From the NCBI RefSeq assembly GCF_019059575.1, contig NW_024881617.1:296501-360500 (forward strand): a stretch of DNA of 64,000 nucleotides, in the 5' to 3' direction. The notes under the pieces are model-generated. The model made no database searches. It was given only the letters and a program-made list of their open reading frames with translations, and was not told where the DNA came from. Source of the stretch: Amphibalanus amphitrite (lineage: Eukaryota; Arthropoda; Thecostraca; Balanomorpha; Balanidae). Numbering within the stretch: position 1 is the stretch's first letter; each line of letters begins with the position of its first letter. A program made the position numbers and the translations under genes. This document shows, in pieces, positions 35,002 through 46,800 of this stretch.

Positions 35002-38000
35002 TCATATATTTGCGGTATGCTCTGTGGGCCGAGGCGAGCCAAGGAGCCAGTTGGTTTCGCCCCTTCTCTGACCTATTCTTGTCGACCACTTAGCATTAAA
35101 AGAGTTCATTTTATTGTTCACCTTTGCCCAATACATCTCACTTGTCTGATCTATCGTAAGTATGGTTATAAGTGTGTCTACCGAAAGTCTCCTCCCAGAG
35201 TAAATCATGTACACGCCTACACTAACAATATGGTTTATAATCGCATTTTCTGTGCCGCCTAGAATTACCTCCTTCACCCTGGTTATCCTTTCTGGTGTGC
35301 TTATCTGAATTCTGGTCAACCACGCTTCAACATTGTCCCAGAAAGCCTTAATCCTCGAACAATACCAGAATTTATGTTCTATATTTTCACGCTCCGTACA
35401 ATAACTGCATGAATCGGTTCCCATTAATCCAATTTTGTTGAGAAAGCTGTTTGTTCCTACTGTTCTTGTAATGATTTTATACCTAACTGCTCTATACTGC
35501 TGTGGAGTGCCCCTGAGACTTCTGTATATTTGTTGCCAATCGATTTGACCCAGCCTTCTCTCCCAGGACATTTCCCATATGTTTCTGACATCTCTCACTC
35601 TTTCCTGTCTGAAGACATTTTTTAAATGTGATGTACCCGTGTTTCTAGAAATAATCAAGCTTATTAATGGATCTATACTTGGTCCAAATAACTTCACCTT
35701 TTCTCCCGATTCCTTCCATTCTCTAGGTAAGCTACTTATTAGTGTTGCATAATCCAGAAAAGTGGTTGTAATGTTGTAGGTCCGTTTTAATTCCTCAAAA
35801 CCTAGTAAAGATCCATCTGTTTTTAATAAGTCATTCAACGATCTGATGCCTTTGACATACCATTCTTCAATCCATGAAGTTTTGAACTTAGTAGTATCAG
35901 AAAAAAAGATAGCTGTGGAGTTTAGCTCCTCGACACCTAGCTTCTGTGAGCATATTTCCCTGAAATTTGCTAATGCTATCATCACGTCTCTCCAGAATAG
36001 ATTCTTAGTACGAGATGCCTTTCTTTTCAAAGCTGTTTGACCCATTTGCCAGAAATATATATTTTTACCCGTACTTTTCTGTGCAACTGCGTTCCATATT
36101 CCTTGCTTTACAATGCACCTCCTAATCCAAGATAGCTTCAAGGCTCTCATATAACTTGTTAAATCAACCATGTCCACTCCTCCATTGAGATGGTTTTTCA
36201 TCAAAGACTCCCGTTTGATTTTTTCTCCTTTTCCATGCCACAGAAAGCTGAAAAGAGTCTTGTTAAGATCTTTGATAATTTTTTTTGATGGGTCAGGGAG
36301 CGTTGTGAGCAGGTGACTAATCTTGGAGATCAGCATCGATTTTATTATTACCACTTTTCCTTCCAGTGATACGTTTCTGAACTTCCATTTCGTTATTTCT
36401 CTTTTGATTTCCTTTACCTTCTCTGTGTACAGTTCTGTTACTTTTTGCAGTTCATTATCGAAAGTGACCCCTAGGACTTTAATCGTTTCACTCCACTTTA
36501 CAGCTAAATTTCTCTGAAGAAAACGATTTTCTCTGCATGCCTTCCCTATCCACATAGCTTGAGTCTTATCGAGGTTTGGACTTAGTCCCGAATACTTCGC
36601 GAACCATCCTATCTCTTGGAAGAGTTCCATCATGCTTGTTTTCTCTGGTTCGAGTAAACAAATCGTATCGTCTGCATACATGAGCACTTTGTGTTCCTCA
36701 TTGTCTATTTTAATTCCTTTGATAGCTGCATTTCCTCGAATCTTTTTCGCTAAAACGTCCATCACAAGAATAAACAAGTAACAACTTAGCGCATCCCCCT
36801 GTCTACAAGACCTTCTTAGCATTATTTTACTCGACAAATGACCATTATACAAAATTCTGGAAAAAGCTCCAGCATACAGTGTGTTGAACCAATGTGTAAT
36901 ACTATGCGGAAAGTTTTTCTGCTCCAGGACTTTTTTAATGAAAGTCCAACTGACTGAATCAAAAGCTGCTTCTATATCCAGACTTACTAAGACCCCGTTC
37001 TTTTGTTCTTGATTCAAGAGTTGGATAACGTCGTAAATCATCCTGATATTGTCCCCAATAAATCTCCCTTTTAAATAGGCAGACTGGCAATCCTCGATTA
37101 TGTCTCCTAGCACGAGTTTTAATCGATTTGCAATAGCACCTGAAATGATTTTGTAGCTAGTATTTAGGAGTGTTATTGGTCTATATGACTTGATCAAATC
37201 TCTGGGTCTATTTGGCTTAGGTAACAACACGATTATTCCTTCTTTTAAAGTTAGAGGAACTGTACCCTTTGTGGCACTCTCAACTACCATAGCATGAAAA
37301 AAGTGTTTTATGTCTGCCCAGAAGAATTTGTAAAACTCTACGGAAAAACCGTCACTACCTGGAGACGTTCCATTTTTCATTCTCTGTAGCGTTGATCCTA
37401 ATTCTTGCATGTTCAACGGCTTATCTAGATTGAGCTTGTCATGGTCATTTACTTTTTTAATATCCATGTTTGATAGATATTCATCGTAATTAACTCCCTC
37501 TAAAAACTCATCCTCACTTTTGAACCTTTTTTGATAAAATCTACGGAATAGATCAAGAAATTCTATTTGATTCCTTGTGCAGCCTGCTGACGATCTGATG
37601 CATGGTATCCTCTTACTTTCGTACCTCCTTTTTTCTAATGTAAGAAAATACTTTGTTGGTTTTTCCGCATTTTCCCTCCATACAGCTCTCGCCCTAACCA
37701 AACTCCCTTCCAACTTGATCCTCCTTACGTCTTCCAATTCTTTTTTCTTGTTTTGTATCTGATCGTACAATGAGTGAGTACCTAAAGCGTCAAGCTCTTT
37801 CTCTAAAAGAAGTATATCTCTTTCCAATTGGTTTTCTCGCCTTCGTTCCTCCCTTCTCTTCCTAATGCCGAAAGAGACTGTTTCTCTTCTTAACGTCAGC
37901 ATCAGAGTTTCAAAAAACAAAGATGAATCAATTGTCATTTCTATCTTTGTTGAGGTCTCCAAAATGTAGTCATGTGCGTATACGGGAAGAGCGTATTCTA

Positions 38001-39060
38001 CTACCGTACTCTTAATCGTATCTTTTATCATTTTGACGTAATTTTTGTCTCTTAACAATGATGCATTGAATTTAAAGAGTCCTCTTCCCCTCGGCTGCTT
38101 TGAGAAGTCCACCGTCAATGTAATAATAGAGTGATCCGATCTATAACCTGGTTGAATGTCCGCCTCATCAACATAACTTTCCAGAGCAGCACTAGTAAGA
38201 AACATATCCAGTCTCGCCTGCTTTACTATTGGGTTTCCAACCCGCCAAGTATATCTTCGGTTTTCAGGATTTTTTTCTCTGTATATGTCTATCAATTCAT
38301 TTTGTACCATCATTGCTTTTACTGCTTCTCTAGCTCGAGTGTTGTTTTCTCTTCTATAGTTAAAGTTATCTAACTGTTGATTTAGAGTTACATTAAAGTC
38401 ACCCCCGATAACGACTGGTGTATCTGCGTCCTCTATGGTTGCATTAATGCTCTCGCTCAAAAGTTCGAAGAAATTGGGCTCGTCTGTATTCGGGCCATAA
38501 ATTGCTACCAGACATAATTCGAATTCTTTCTGGATTTTTGCCTTTGTAATGATGAAGTTTCCTCCTTCATCAATCATTGTCTCTCCGAATTCTACGTCTA
38601 AGTTTTTCGTAAGTATTGCGACTCCTCTTGCATTGTGCGTGTATGGTGCTACTATGACTGATGATCCCCAAGCGTTCCTAAAATAAGGCACCCCTATCTT
38701 TTTGCAGTGGATATCCTGTAGGAAGCAAATATGAAAGTCCTGGTTTCTTAGATATTGGAAAACATCCTTTCTTTTCTTGAAATCACCTAACCCTCTGCAA
38801 TTAAAAGATGCGAATCTAATTGCACTCATGGTGAAGTTTTTGCGTTCCTTTCTTTTTTCCAGACCTTTGCACAACTCGCTTTGACCCACAGAGACTCCGC
38901 TTAAGCGCGATGGTACATTGAAACATGGTAGCAAACAAACATGGTACAAACCTTGTAGCCTGTCGTTTAAGACAAATACAATATACATGTGAAAGTGTAT
39001 GCCATGGCAAAGGTTGTATGAAGAGCCATTGACATGTGTTCCTCGTTCCCTCGTTCCCAT
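35002..39060 (-). CDS. LINE ORF2, APE endonuclease plus reverse transcriptase
   Basis: Open for 1352 codons from the first ATG, but the real start is probably Met78 (ATG at 38829-38827), directly before IRFASFNCRGLGDF, which opens the apurinic-type endonuclease domain. That gives about 1275 residues. The endonuclease shows FLQDIH (metal-binding position is Asp116, where Glu is commoner), NxRGVAIL, AIYGPN, GGDFNV and RSDHSIITL. The reverse transcriptase (about 560-830) shows GRFIGDNIRMIYD, AFDSVSW (Asp near 698), SCRQGDALSCYLF and YADD (Tyr795). A C-terminal C-x2-C-x7-H-x4-C motif (CSYCTERENIEHKFWYC, about 1216-1233) matches the Cys/His knuckle of L1/Tx1 ORF2. It nicks the target and copies the element RNA in place. 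All catalytic motifs look intact. Clade assignment is by motif style. Confidence 0.94.
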   Translation of the reverse strand: MGTRERGTHVNGSSYNLCHGIHFHMYIVFVLNDRLQGLYHVCLLPCFNVPSRLSGVSVGQSELCKGLEKRKERKNFTMSAIRFASFNCRGLGDFKKRKDVFQYLRNQDFHICFLQDIHCKKIGVPYFRNAWGSSVIVAPYTHNARGVAILTKNLDVEFGETMIDEGGNFIITKAKIQKEFELCLVAIYGPNTDEPNFFELLSESINATIEDADTPVVIGGDFNVTLNQQLDNFNYRRENNTRAREAVKAMMVQNELIDIYREKNPENRRYTWRVGNPIVKQARLDMFLTSAALESYVDEADIQPGYRSDHSIITLTVDFSKQPRGRGLFKFNASLLRDKNYVKMIKDTIKSTVVEYALPVYAHDYILETSTKIEMTIDSSLFFETLMLTLRRETVSFGIRKRREERRRENQLERDILLLEKELDALGTHSLYDQIQNKKKELEDVRRIKLEGSLVRARAVWRENAEKPTKYFLTLEKRRYESKRIPCIRSSAGCTRNQIEFLDLFRRFYQKRFKSEDEFLEGVNYDEYLSNMDIKKVNDHDKLNLDKPLNMQELGSTLQRMKNGTSPGSDGFSVEFYKFFWADIKHFFHAMVVESATKGTVPLTLKEGIIVLLPKPNRPRDLIKSYRPITLLNTSYKIISGAIANRLKLVLGDIIEDCQSAYLKGRFIGDNIRMIYDVIQLLNQEQKNGVLVSLDIEAAFDSVSWTFIKKVLEQKNFPHSITHWFNTLYAGAFSRILYNGHLSSKIMLRRSCRQGDALSCYLFILVMDVLAKKIRGNAAIKGIKIDNEEHKVLMYADDTICLLEPEKTSMMELFQEIGWFAKYSGLSPNLDKTQAMWIGKACRENRFLQRNLAVKWSETIKVLGVTFDNELQKVTELYTEKVKEIKREITKWKFRNVSLEGKVVIIKSMLISKISHLLTTLPDPSKKIIKDLNKTLFSFLWHGKGEKIKRESLMKNHLNGGVDMVDLTSYMRALKLSWIRRCIVKQGIWNAVAQKSTGKNIYFWQMGQTALKRKASRTKNLFWRDVMIALANFREICSQKLGVEELNSTAIFFSDTTKFKTSWIEEWYVKGIRSLNDLLKTDGSLLGFEELKRTYNITTTFLDYATLISSLPREWKESGEKVKLFGPSIDPLISLIISRNTGTSHLKNVFRQERVRDVRNIWEMSWERRLGQIDWQQIYRSLRGTPQQYRAVRYKIITRTVGTNSFLNKIGLMGTDSCSYCTERENIEHKFWYCSRIKAFWDNVEAWLTRIQISTPERITRVKEVILGGTENAIINHIVSVGVYMIYSGRRLSVDTLITILTIDQTSEMYWAKVNNKMNSFNAKWSTRIGQRRGETNWLLGSPRPTEHTANI

Positions 39061-39138
39061 TAGCCCAAAACTCTATACAGGTAATCCCTATCCTATCCAT
39101 ATATAGCCTAACCGCCTTGATTGACTTTGAATGGCACT

Positions 39139-40713
39139 TCATTTCAGGTAGGAGCGTATATCAGATGCTCCTCTCCTCAAACCCGATTCCCCTCGCACCA
39201 AACCTTCCCGTTGTTCTTTATCTCTATCAGTCTGATAAACCTGTTTTGCTAGAAGGGCCCGTTGGTAGGCGCCCTCTTGACCCTCACTTCTTCCTTCTCT
39301 CGAAAGATGTCGTTCTGCCTGCGCCTTCCCATCGTCCCTCTGTCCCGGAGGAACGCTTGTAGTCCGCCTCACCACTCTATCGCGCACACCACCGGTCCCC
39401 CTCCCCTTCCCTGCCCCAGCCACCCCACCTCTGGCCCTCGCTTGACCCGAGCTCCCATCCCCACACGGAGGTGAGTTCAGGTGCACTGGGAGGGCGCGCG
39501 CGCCGCCCCGACCGGACGGCTCACCGTTGACCACCGGCTGCTCTCTCCTGTCGATGTCGGCGTCTCGTTGGTTGACCTCCCCCTGGCCGCCGGGACGCCG
39601 TGCCAGAGGCGACTCCAGGCCAGGGGTTCCGTGCGACCCCGAGCCGTTCCTCCTATGCCCGACCAAAGACGCCGCCCCAGCGGTCCCGTCAGACGGGTCA
39701 GGCATGTCGACATCCCGCTGGTCCGCCCGGGGGCCCGCCGCGGCGTTCGTCTGCTCCGGCAGAGGCGGCTCTCGGGCCTCGCTACCCAGCTCGCACGTAG
39801 GCAGAGTCGTGGTCCGCTCGGCTCCCACGCTCTCTCCCAGCACGGAGGGACCGGACACCGCGGGCAGCTCACCCGCTCGCCCAGGGTCACGTGACCCCGG
39901 CCGGTCGGTCTCAGGGGCGACCCCAGGACCCGCCTCCGGGGGAGGCACCGGCTCTGTAGAGACATTTCTCACCAGCTGTGCCAGGAAGTGTTCTGCTTCC
40001 TCTCTGTTTTTGGCCCGCATGAGTCGCTCATTTTTTGATCTTGCAAACAGCACTTCTCCTCCTCTGGTTATAACCGTTGAGATTTTTCCTTCCCTTCGCG
40101 CTTGGAGGAGTAATTGAAACGCCTCCTGCCTCATCGGGGTCAGGTTTTCATTAATGAAAACTTTGTGACCTCTCAGCTTGTACTTGTTGCGAAATATCTC
40201 ATCTCTGATTGATCCCCTTTCGTCACTGGCAAAAGTGATCAGCACTCGGTTTCGTGGCAGGACTTTTGCGGAAATGATATGAGCTGGGTGTACTTCGAGC
40301 TCCAGCATTCTATTTATCATCGCTGACATTGCCGCTATCATTCCGCGTTCATTTTGTGGGATATGCAAGTCCTTCCCTGAGAAAATGAGCTGTGTTCTTC
40401 TTCTCAGTTTCTCACTATCCTCTTTTTCCTGTTCTAGCTTGGCCACTCTGTACGCGAGATTTTGCCAATCGTTGTGCAGTTCAGCTAGCGCCTTTTCCAG
40501 CGAGTTCGCCTTTTGTGTCGTTACCGTAATCGTTTCCAATGCAAAGCTCAAAGATTGTTCTATTGCCTTTATCCTTTCATCAAGAGCTCTTTTGATCTCC
40601 GTTACAGCCTCACCGGTTTTCTCCTCTATGAATGCTTTGAGCTCTTCTATCGTTCCTTCCTCTTTCTCCGGAGTTCCCGATTCGTGTCTTCTTTTCCTCT
40701 GTTTTGTCATCAC
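39139..40713 (-). CDS. LINE ORF1, L1-type nucleic-acid-binding protein
   Basis: A 524-residue protein read right to left. Residues 1-12 are basic. Residues about 15-100 form a heptad-rich coiled coil (EELKAFIEE, LEKALAELHNDW, VAKLEQEKEDSEKLRRR), which in L1 ORF1 proteins drives trimerisation. Residues about 104-175 (TQLIFSGKDL, HIISAKVLPRNRVLITFAS) resemble the RRM of L1 ORF1. Residues about 180-245 (KVFINENLTPMRQEAFQLLL, GEVLFARSKNERL) resemble its C-terminal domain, and together these bind the element's RNA. The remaining 270 residues or so are a Pro/Gly/Arg-rich tail, much more GC-rich than the rest, with no domain recognised. It precedes ORF2 on the same strand. The stop is TGA at 39141-39139. 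Confidence 0.9.
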   Translation of the reverse strand: MMTKQRKRRHESGTPEKEEGTIEELKAFIEEKTGEAVTEIKRALDERIKAIEQSLSFALETITVTTQKANSLEKALAELHNDWQNLAYRVAKLEQEKEDSEKLRRRTQLIFSGKDLHIPQNERGMIAAMSAMINRMLELEVHPAHIISAKVLPRNRVLITFASDERGSIRDEIFRNKYKLRGHKVFINENLTPMRQEAFQLLLQARREGKISTVITRGGEVLFARSKNERLMRAKNREEAEHFLAQLVRNVSTEPVPPPEAGPGVAPETDRPGSRDPGRAGELPAVSGPSVLGESVGAERTTTLPTCELGSEAREPPLPEQTNAAAGPRADQRDVDMPDPSDGTAGAASLVGHRRNGSGSHGTPGLESPLARRPGGQGEVNQRDADIDRREQPVVNGEPSGRGGARALPVHLNSPPCGDGSSGQARARGGVAGAGKGRGTGGVRDRVVRRTTSVPPGQRDDGKAQAERHLSREGRSEGQEGAYQRALLAKQVYQTDRDKEQREGLVRGESGLRRGASDIRSYLK

Positions 40714-40863
40714 GGCCAGTCACCGTAGGCACTTTAACATGTAACCAAAACCACAGCACTTTGGTTACTCTCTTTCACTCTGCCTCGCGCTCACTGCTCT
40801 CACTTGACGGCCCGCGCGGAGCGCACGCGCGCACGTCCGCTCGCCTCGGCTGACCTGCCGCAA
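40714..40863 (-). promoter_or_regulatory. LINE 5' UTR, probable internal promoter
   Basis: 150 bases between the 5' target duplication and ORF1. The outer part is strongly GC- and CpG-rich on both strands. LINEs carry an internal promoter here. No specific factor site is claimed. Confidence 0.5.
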
Positions 40864-40881
40864 CCGATAGCTTGCTAACTT
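40864..40881. repeat. Target site duplication of the LINE, 5' side
   Basis: CCGATAGCTTGCTAACTT, identical to 34333-34350. It marks where the LINE 5' UTR ends and host sequence resumes. Confidence 0.9.
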
Positions 40882-43800
40882 GATTGGTAAGCATTGCGAG
40901 ATCGCATGACGGTGGTCGTGGAGCGAAAGTAGTGACTGCTTTGGCGACGTTCTTGATTAACTTCGCAGTTTGGTCGGTGATCTCAGGGTGAGTTCACCTT
41001 GCAATGATAACATGTCACTGATGGCGCCCGCTGATAACGAGTGATGGCCGGAGATCAGCGGTGACCTCTGGTATCTCGGCGATCCAACGTGCACTTACCG
41101 CCTTTCGTGACCGCCGCTGGCGTTTCGCGGCGGCTGCGATGGCGTCACACAGATTATCTGTCCGTCCTCTGCGGGTGATCCCGCTGCAGGAGCCGCCTCT
41201 CCCTGCAGTGCGGGGCCGACGATACCCGCTATCGCGCTAAGCTGCGACCCACTGCCATTCTCCTGGTGGGATGAGCGGGCCTCCGGCGCCGATTTCACAA
41301 TGCCGAGATACGGTTTGATCGGTGAGATGAGCCCAGACTTCGCAGCGGTGAGGATGAATCATCAGCTTATTGCGGCGGCAACATGCGTAGATGCTATCAT
41401 GATATCTTGCTGCCTTGAGATCATATTGCACACTGCGCAGGTCACAGGATAACACGGCCTCGCGAGGCAGCTATAGTATTACTTAGTGTACACATAAACT
41501 AATGCTAGAAATGGACCATTATCTGTCACCTCCTGGTTTTTCCAGACATAATGAAGCTCGTCATCTAGATGCCTTTGCCTGCTCCATCCCTTCCCTGTCC
41601 CTGAGATGTTTCCATTACAGACTAAACTATAAGCTATTTTCTACCACTCCTGTGTCATGTCCGGATGCCTTCGTAATGAGATGCCAGATGGTCACTGGTT
41701 AGGGCGACTACGAACCCTGGGATGAGAGGCCATCACAGGTCAGTAGGCATTGGACACTCCTTCAACAATCGAAAGGCTGCTCGAGGCTACTCGGGATCCC
41801 GCTCCTTCGGTCGGTGTTGATCGTGAGCGGTGGTTAGGTCGGTTTCGGGCCATTCCGGGCCGAGGCGCCGCGGCGACTCACGTGTCTCTGCAGTCCCGTG
41901 TTTTCCGTGTGATCGCCAATCGGTACTGTCGTGGTCGCTCCAGATCGTGTCCAGTCGCCGTATATGGCAGTCAGGAATTCCGGACAGGCGGTGTCGGCAG
42001 GGCGTCGCTGGATTAGTGGGACCGTGGGGACCGACCGGTGCAGGGTGGGGAGGGCTCAACAAGTGAGACTGCCGTTAGTTTTTATATGAATAACATTATG
42101 CTGGGTGTTTTTTATTCAAAGTTAAGTCGCCCTCTGGCTTTGATCCTAGTGTAACGGTTTGCTTCTGGTGATAAGGATGAAACGTGGAGATGGAACAAAA
42201 AAATGCACCGATTCGTCGTGACTGATCGCTGATCAGTCATCAAAAAACATCATTGGTGTTGAGGTTGACATAATCCAGACAGAGTCGTAATGAAGTAGTT
42301 TATGACAGCTTTGTAGTTTACCTGGACGAGTTACAGTTTACACCGGAGATTAATGGCTTACACCTTTGGGAGGAATTATAAACATGAGTGGGAAATTCTT
42401 CTTGTAAGCAGGTGAACATCCGGGACACATTTGGAACGTGTATGGGTGATACGTGAAACTGAACGGTAGTTGCCTCCCACTAGGATCTGGTCTGAAGTTT
42501 ACGGCAAGGCTGTAGTAGTTGACATCACTGTATATAATTAGGGTGTTTCGTTGCGTCATGCGCGGTTGTTATCTTTCCGCCCGGCTGGTGGTCGTCCTGG
42601 TGCAAACATGACTGTACTATGTTGCACTGTCTCAGGCTTAGCGAAGCGTCCTGGCAGTAGTCGGGGCTTTGCCACGGTAAATGCACTCGACCAGCTTGGA
42701 CTATTGTTTGGTTACAGACTACAGTTCAAATCAACCTAACTTGGGATTACTCATGACGTGCTAGCTACTGTTGGCTGGTCAGTGAACTTCGCCGTGTCTT
42801 CGTTGGTTCAGGAGTCGTTAGGATTATACTTGTGGAATAGCTTGATTCAACAATCGACGCTGGATTCGTTCGTCAACAATGTCTGCCTCTTGTGTGGTGG
42901 CAGCTTTTATCCCAAATATTTGTTTCACCATTGGAATGCACAATGCAGATAAATTAGCGAGGACTTGTGAGTTTTGCCAGTGCATTCCAATCCCTGTGAG
43001 TTTGAAGTAACACACCCAGTGAACATTGTGGATCGCCGTGGTGATACGGTACTGCCTTGCGGAGCTGGACCGACTGACCTGGCCAATTGTTGGTTGACCG
43101 TCTCGGGGAGCGGTCGGGCCGACGAGCTGCGGGCAGGCTTATTATACCAGCAGAGCGCGACCCCCCGCCGCCCTGCCACGGCGCCTTTGTCAGCCACGAC
43201 GGCCCTAATTGGTCGGAGCAGCACACCACTTAGTCATCGCTGACGGCCTGCCGCGCCTCTCAGCCGGCTCTCCCCTCCCCTCCCCTCTGCTCTTCACCCC
43301 TCTGCACACGACCGACTGATGCCTACCACTCTCTCCCCGTCCCCACTGCACACAACACACAACCGTCAACCGCTGCCACGCCCCTCAGCGCAGCGGTACT
43401 GGTCTGAACGCACTCCTGCGTCTTCCAGCCAACACTGGGCGTGTTCCTTTACACCCGGGATGTCCGTGGCTCTTTCAGAAAATCTTAGATTGATGCGCCG
43501 ACGGAGTGACAATTTCAGTGAGCGTTAGACTAATATTTAGTTTATTCCTCGTTTGTCACTTCGTAAGATGTCCTTGGCTGTGTGGTAGGTATAGTGTGAC
43601 TGTCTATGTCCCGAGTTTGTACCTGTCACGTGGCTTAGACTGTCAGATACAATCTTGGTATGTGCGATTATGCTAATGGTTTGAGAGTCTCCAACTTGTT
43701 TGCATGAGCAACACTACTGTTTGAGACAGTTGCCATATCAACCACGACGCCTTCTAAAGTCACAGTTCCACTTTGGCTTGGCAATTCAGTAACTCTTCAA

Positions 43801-46800
43801 ATGGCTAGTCGTGTGCCCCGATAAGACCCTGCAATCCCTTGATGCCTAAAAAGCGTTCTAGGTTCAATGTCTCAATCATCTCAATCGGCGCCTTTCCCTG
43901 CCCTGTTCTCGCTCCTCCCCTCCGTCCCCTTCGGGTCTGGCGGTGTCTCTTGCCGGTCGCAGCTGAGCGTCCGTTTGAATTTCGCCCGGGGCTCCCGCGC
44001 TTGCTGCAGCTGACTCATCGTCGACTGCAGCCAGCCTGCCCGCCGCGCCGTAGCGGGCCAGGTGCAGACCCAGACTGGCAAGGAGTGGGAGGGGGATGGG
44101 GGGGGGGGCGTGACCGGCCAGACTGGTCGGTCGGCAGTTCATGCTTGGTTCTTCTACATATGCAAGAGTATGACTTGCATGGCAACATGTCCTGAAGATG
44201 AAATCCGTAACCATGTCCCTTCGTATCTAAATAAAGCTGTCGAAGAAATAGTTGAGGACAAAGTTATTTTATCTGAAATCTTATCTTAACTCAGTGATGC
44301 TCAACGTTTCATATAAGACTTAGCGTATTTAAGCTCCTTCAATCGTTTCGCCTCGAGCAACGCTAAGCCGTTCGGCATGCACTCCCATCCTCGGAACGCG
44401 GAGCCCTTGTCCTGTCATTGTGACCCGGATTCAGGGCATGTTGCTGGGGATTACGCACCGCCGGCCTGGCCTCATGTCCTGTAGCTTTGTACTGGACCTG
44501 ACAATGGGGACGCTGGCGGGCCTCGGCGAAAGGACGGGGCTGTTGGGATGGGTATACGCGGTATACGGAGGAATGTGGCGTGGGGACGCGTCACCTTGGA
44601 CCTGTGAAAATAGAGCGGACGTGACCTGTTCCGCGACGTTAAGTTGTTAGGATAGTCCTGGAAGGGATGTGACTGGCTTGTCATTGCACCATCAGTACAG
44701 AGGACAGCTAAGCTATCACCACTGTCGATCTGATGTCGCGATGGCCTTGTTACTGCCGTAAAGCATGTTACCGTCTAGGACTGGCCATGAGTGAGCATTA
44801 CAAGACAGATTTCCGGCGAGAACTTTGGAAGTATGCTACTCTTATGCATGTTTTGCCATTTTTATGTGATATAGCTGCCGCATTGATAGATGCCCTCTGA
44901 GGCCTAACATTGAGCGTTCTACGGCTAGGGATTACCATCGGGAGCAGGAACAGGAACTCTAGCAGAACAGATCCACATTTGTAACTCGGTGCGTTCCCGC
45001 ATGGAAGTGCGACTGGCTGCCCCTCAATACCACTTCCTTGGGGACGGCACCCACCGGACACAGCGGCCGCCTATTCCCGCTCTCTTTCCGCTTCCTCCGG
45101 CACCCGGTGCCGACCCCGGTGCGGCGCGCTGATTCGTCCAGCACCTGCGCGCGCCAGGTGCTAGACGGGAGGGAGGAGCGTGCCGCCCTCGGGGGCTGCG
45201 CACCGCACCTGGCGCTACCTAGGGGGTCGGACCATCGTCTGACGCTGGCAGTGCGCCAGACGAGGTCAGTAGTGGTGGTGGTGCTGTGAAACTGGTGACG
45301 TATTGGGTGTTTTGGTGGTGTGTTGCACGGTAGAGAGCGGAAGAAGACATGCCGGCTCTTAGAGAGGTGGGTAATCCAGTTGGGGGAAGGTGCCGTTGCT
45401 ATTCTTGGCCCCATTTGTAGCTGTTTGGATTGAACCGGACGCTGTCAGCTCAATGCCTGTGTTATGTCATGCCAGGCCTTGCAATGCATGTGATGTCGTT
45501 TCCGTGATTTGTCAACAAAGTCAGCAAGAAACTTGCAAAATCTTATCAGTTGTATTCTTCACTTTCAATGTCTGCAAAGACCCGGTCTTTTGAAAGATGC
45601 ATGGCGCTGGCAGCTCACCTTGAGAAAATAAATCCAGCACACGACTGGCGTAATAAAACCGGCGAGCATCACGTCGCAAATCTGTGCCGGTTTTCCAGTT
45701 ACCATTACATCCACCTGGCTTGTTGATCCACCGACGCAAGGCTAAAAATGGCCCCGACCAGAGCTTACAACATGTTCGTTCGACAAGGCTGGTCGGATAG
45801 CCTTGAAGCACGCTTCCCAGTGCGCGCTAAGTCGCTGGACGTTTCACATTTGGACTGATTCTCCGGTCAGACGTTGATTGATAGGTGTGAGGCAGTGTTT
45901 GTCGTGCCGTTGCATATGAGACTGGGAAAATTCGTGCTACTGCCGCGCCGGCCGACCAGCGCAGTCTGCGAAATTCGTGCAACAATAGTCGTGTTGACGA
46001 CCCCGCGATGGATGTTAGCGTGACGCGTTGCACGGCGAGCAGCTGCGCGCATGTTTGTTTCCTTATTGCTGTTTTGAGAACTTGTCGGAATTCACCTTTT
46101 TTAGTGTACTGGTTCAATTGTTTCTTGCGTTTGTGGTGCCATAAAGGTTTTGACTTAGCATTTCAACTCGTAGACTGTTTAGTGTTTACCTCAATCTAAA
46201 GAATTACGACGACAAAAAAACTCCACGTCCACGCATTTTGTATTATTCCCACATCCCGTCATACTTATAGTGGTAGAACAACGTACTATAACACCTTTTT
46301 TTGCTAGGAGCCAACACTCCATTGCCTGTCCAGTCTACCCCTCACCAGATCCTGTCCTTCACTCGACACCGTCGTCAATCACCATAGACCTCTTTTAGCG
46401 GCCCTGACATGAGTGATGGCCGATGTGCCCTCCCCAGTCCCCAGGGACGGGGTGGGTCGCGGCAGCACTTATCGAGTGAATCACTTCCAGATGGGGTGAC
46501 TCAGCGTTGCTGTTGTCGGGAGAACACATGGACCTACAATATACGACTCTTCACTATAGATTTGTTGAGACAAATTTACAGTTAAGACCATGGTTTAGTT
46601 GAAGCTCTTTTTGTGTGAAAGATGTACAAACGAAACCTCCTTGTCATCCTATCTGCATTTGAAATATGATAAAACCGCAATTAAGCTTCCAATCTTCCGT
46701 CTTTTGCTGGGGTGCTCGCGTGTTTTCCTTGGCGTGAGCAGCCTTGTCACGGCTAATTCCGGTATTAATTCCTGCTGTCTCTCCGGAGACCTCGTGCGTG

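Larger units (their letters stand above)
34351..40863 (-). mobile_element. Complete Tx1/L1-like LINE (non-LTR retrotransposon)
   Basis: About 6.5 kb read on the - strand: 5' UTR (40863-40714), ORF1 (40713-39139), a spacer, ORF2 (39060-35002), 3' UTR (35001-34351) and a short A tail (T run near 34349-34357 on +). Both ends are set by an 18-base direct repeat, CCGATAGCTTGCTAACTT, at 34333-34350 and 40864-40881, the target duplication expected of target-primed insertion. The last one or two T are shared with the tail. Both ORFs are open and there is no 5' truncation, which suggests a recent insertion by an active family. It lies antisense inside the inferred large septin intron. Confidence 0.93.

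Noticed and set aside
39061-39138. Stop-codon readthrough joining LINE ORF1 and ORF2, which share a frame
   Set aside because: Two further in-frame TAG codons lie between ORF1 and the first ORF2 ATG.
41690-41740. tRNA-like stretch CACTGGTTAGGGCGACTACG
   Set aside because: No paired A and B boxes at plausible spacing and no cloverleaf.
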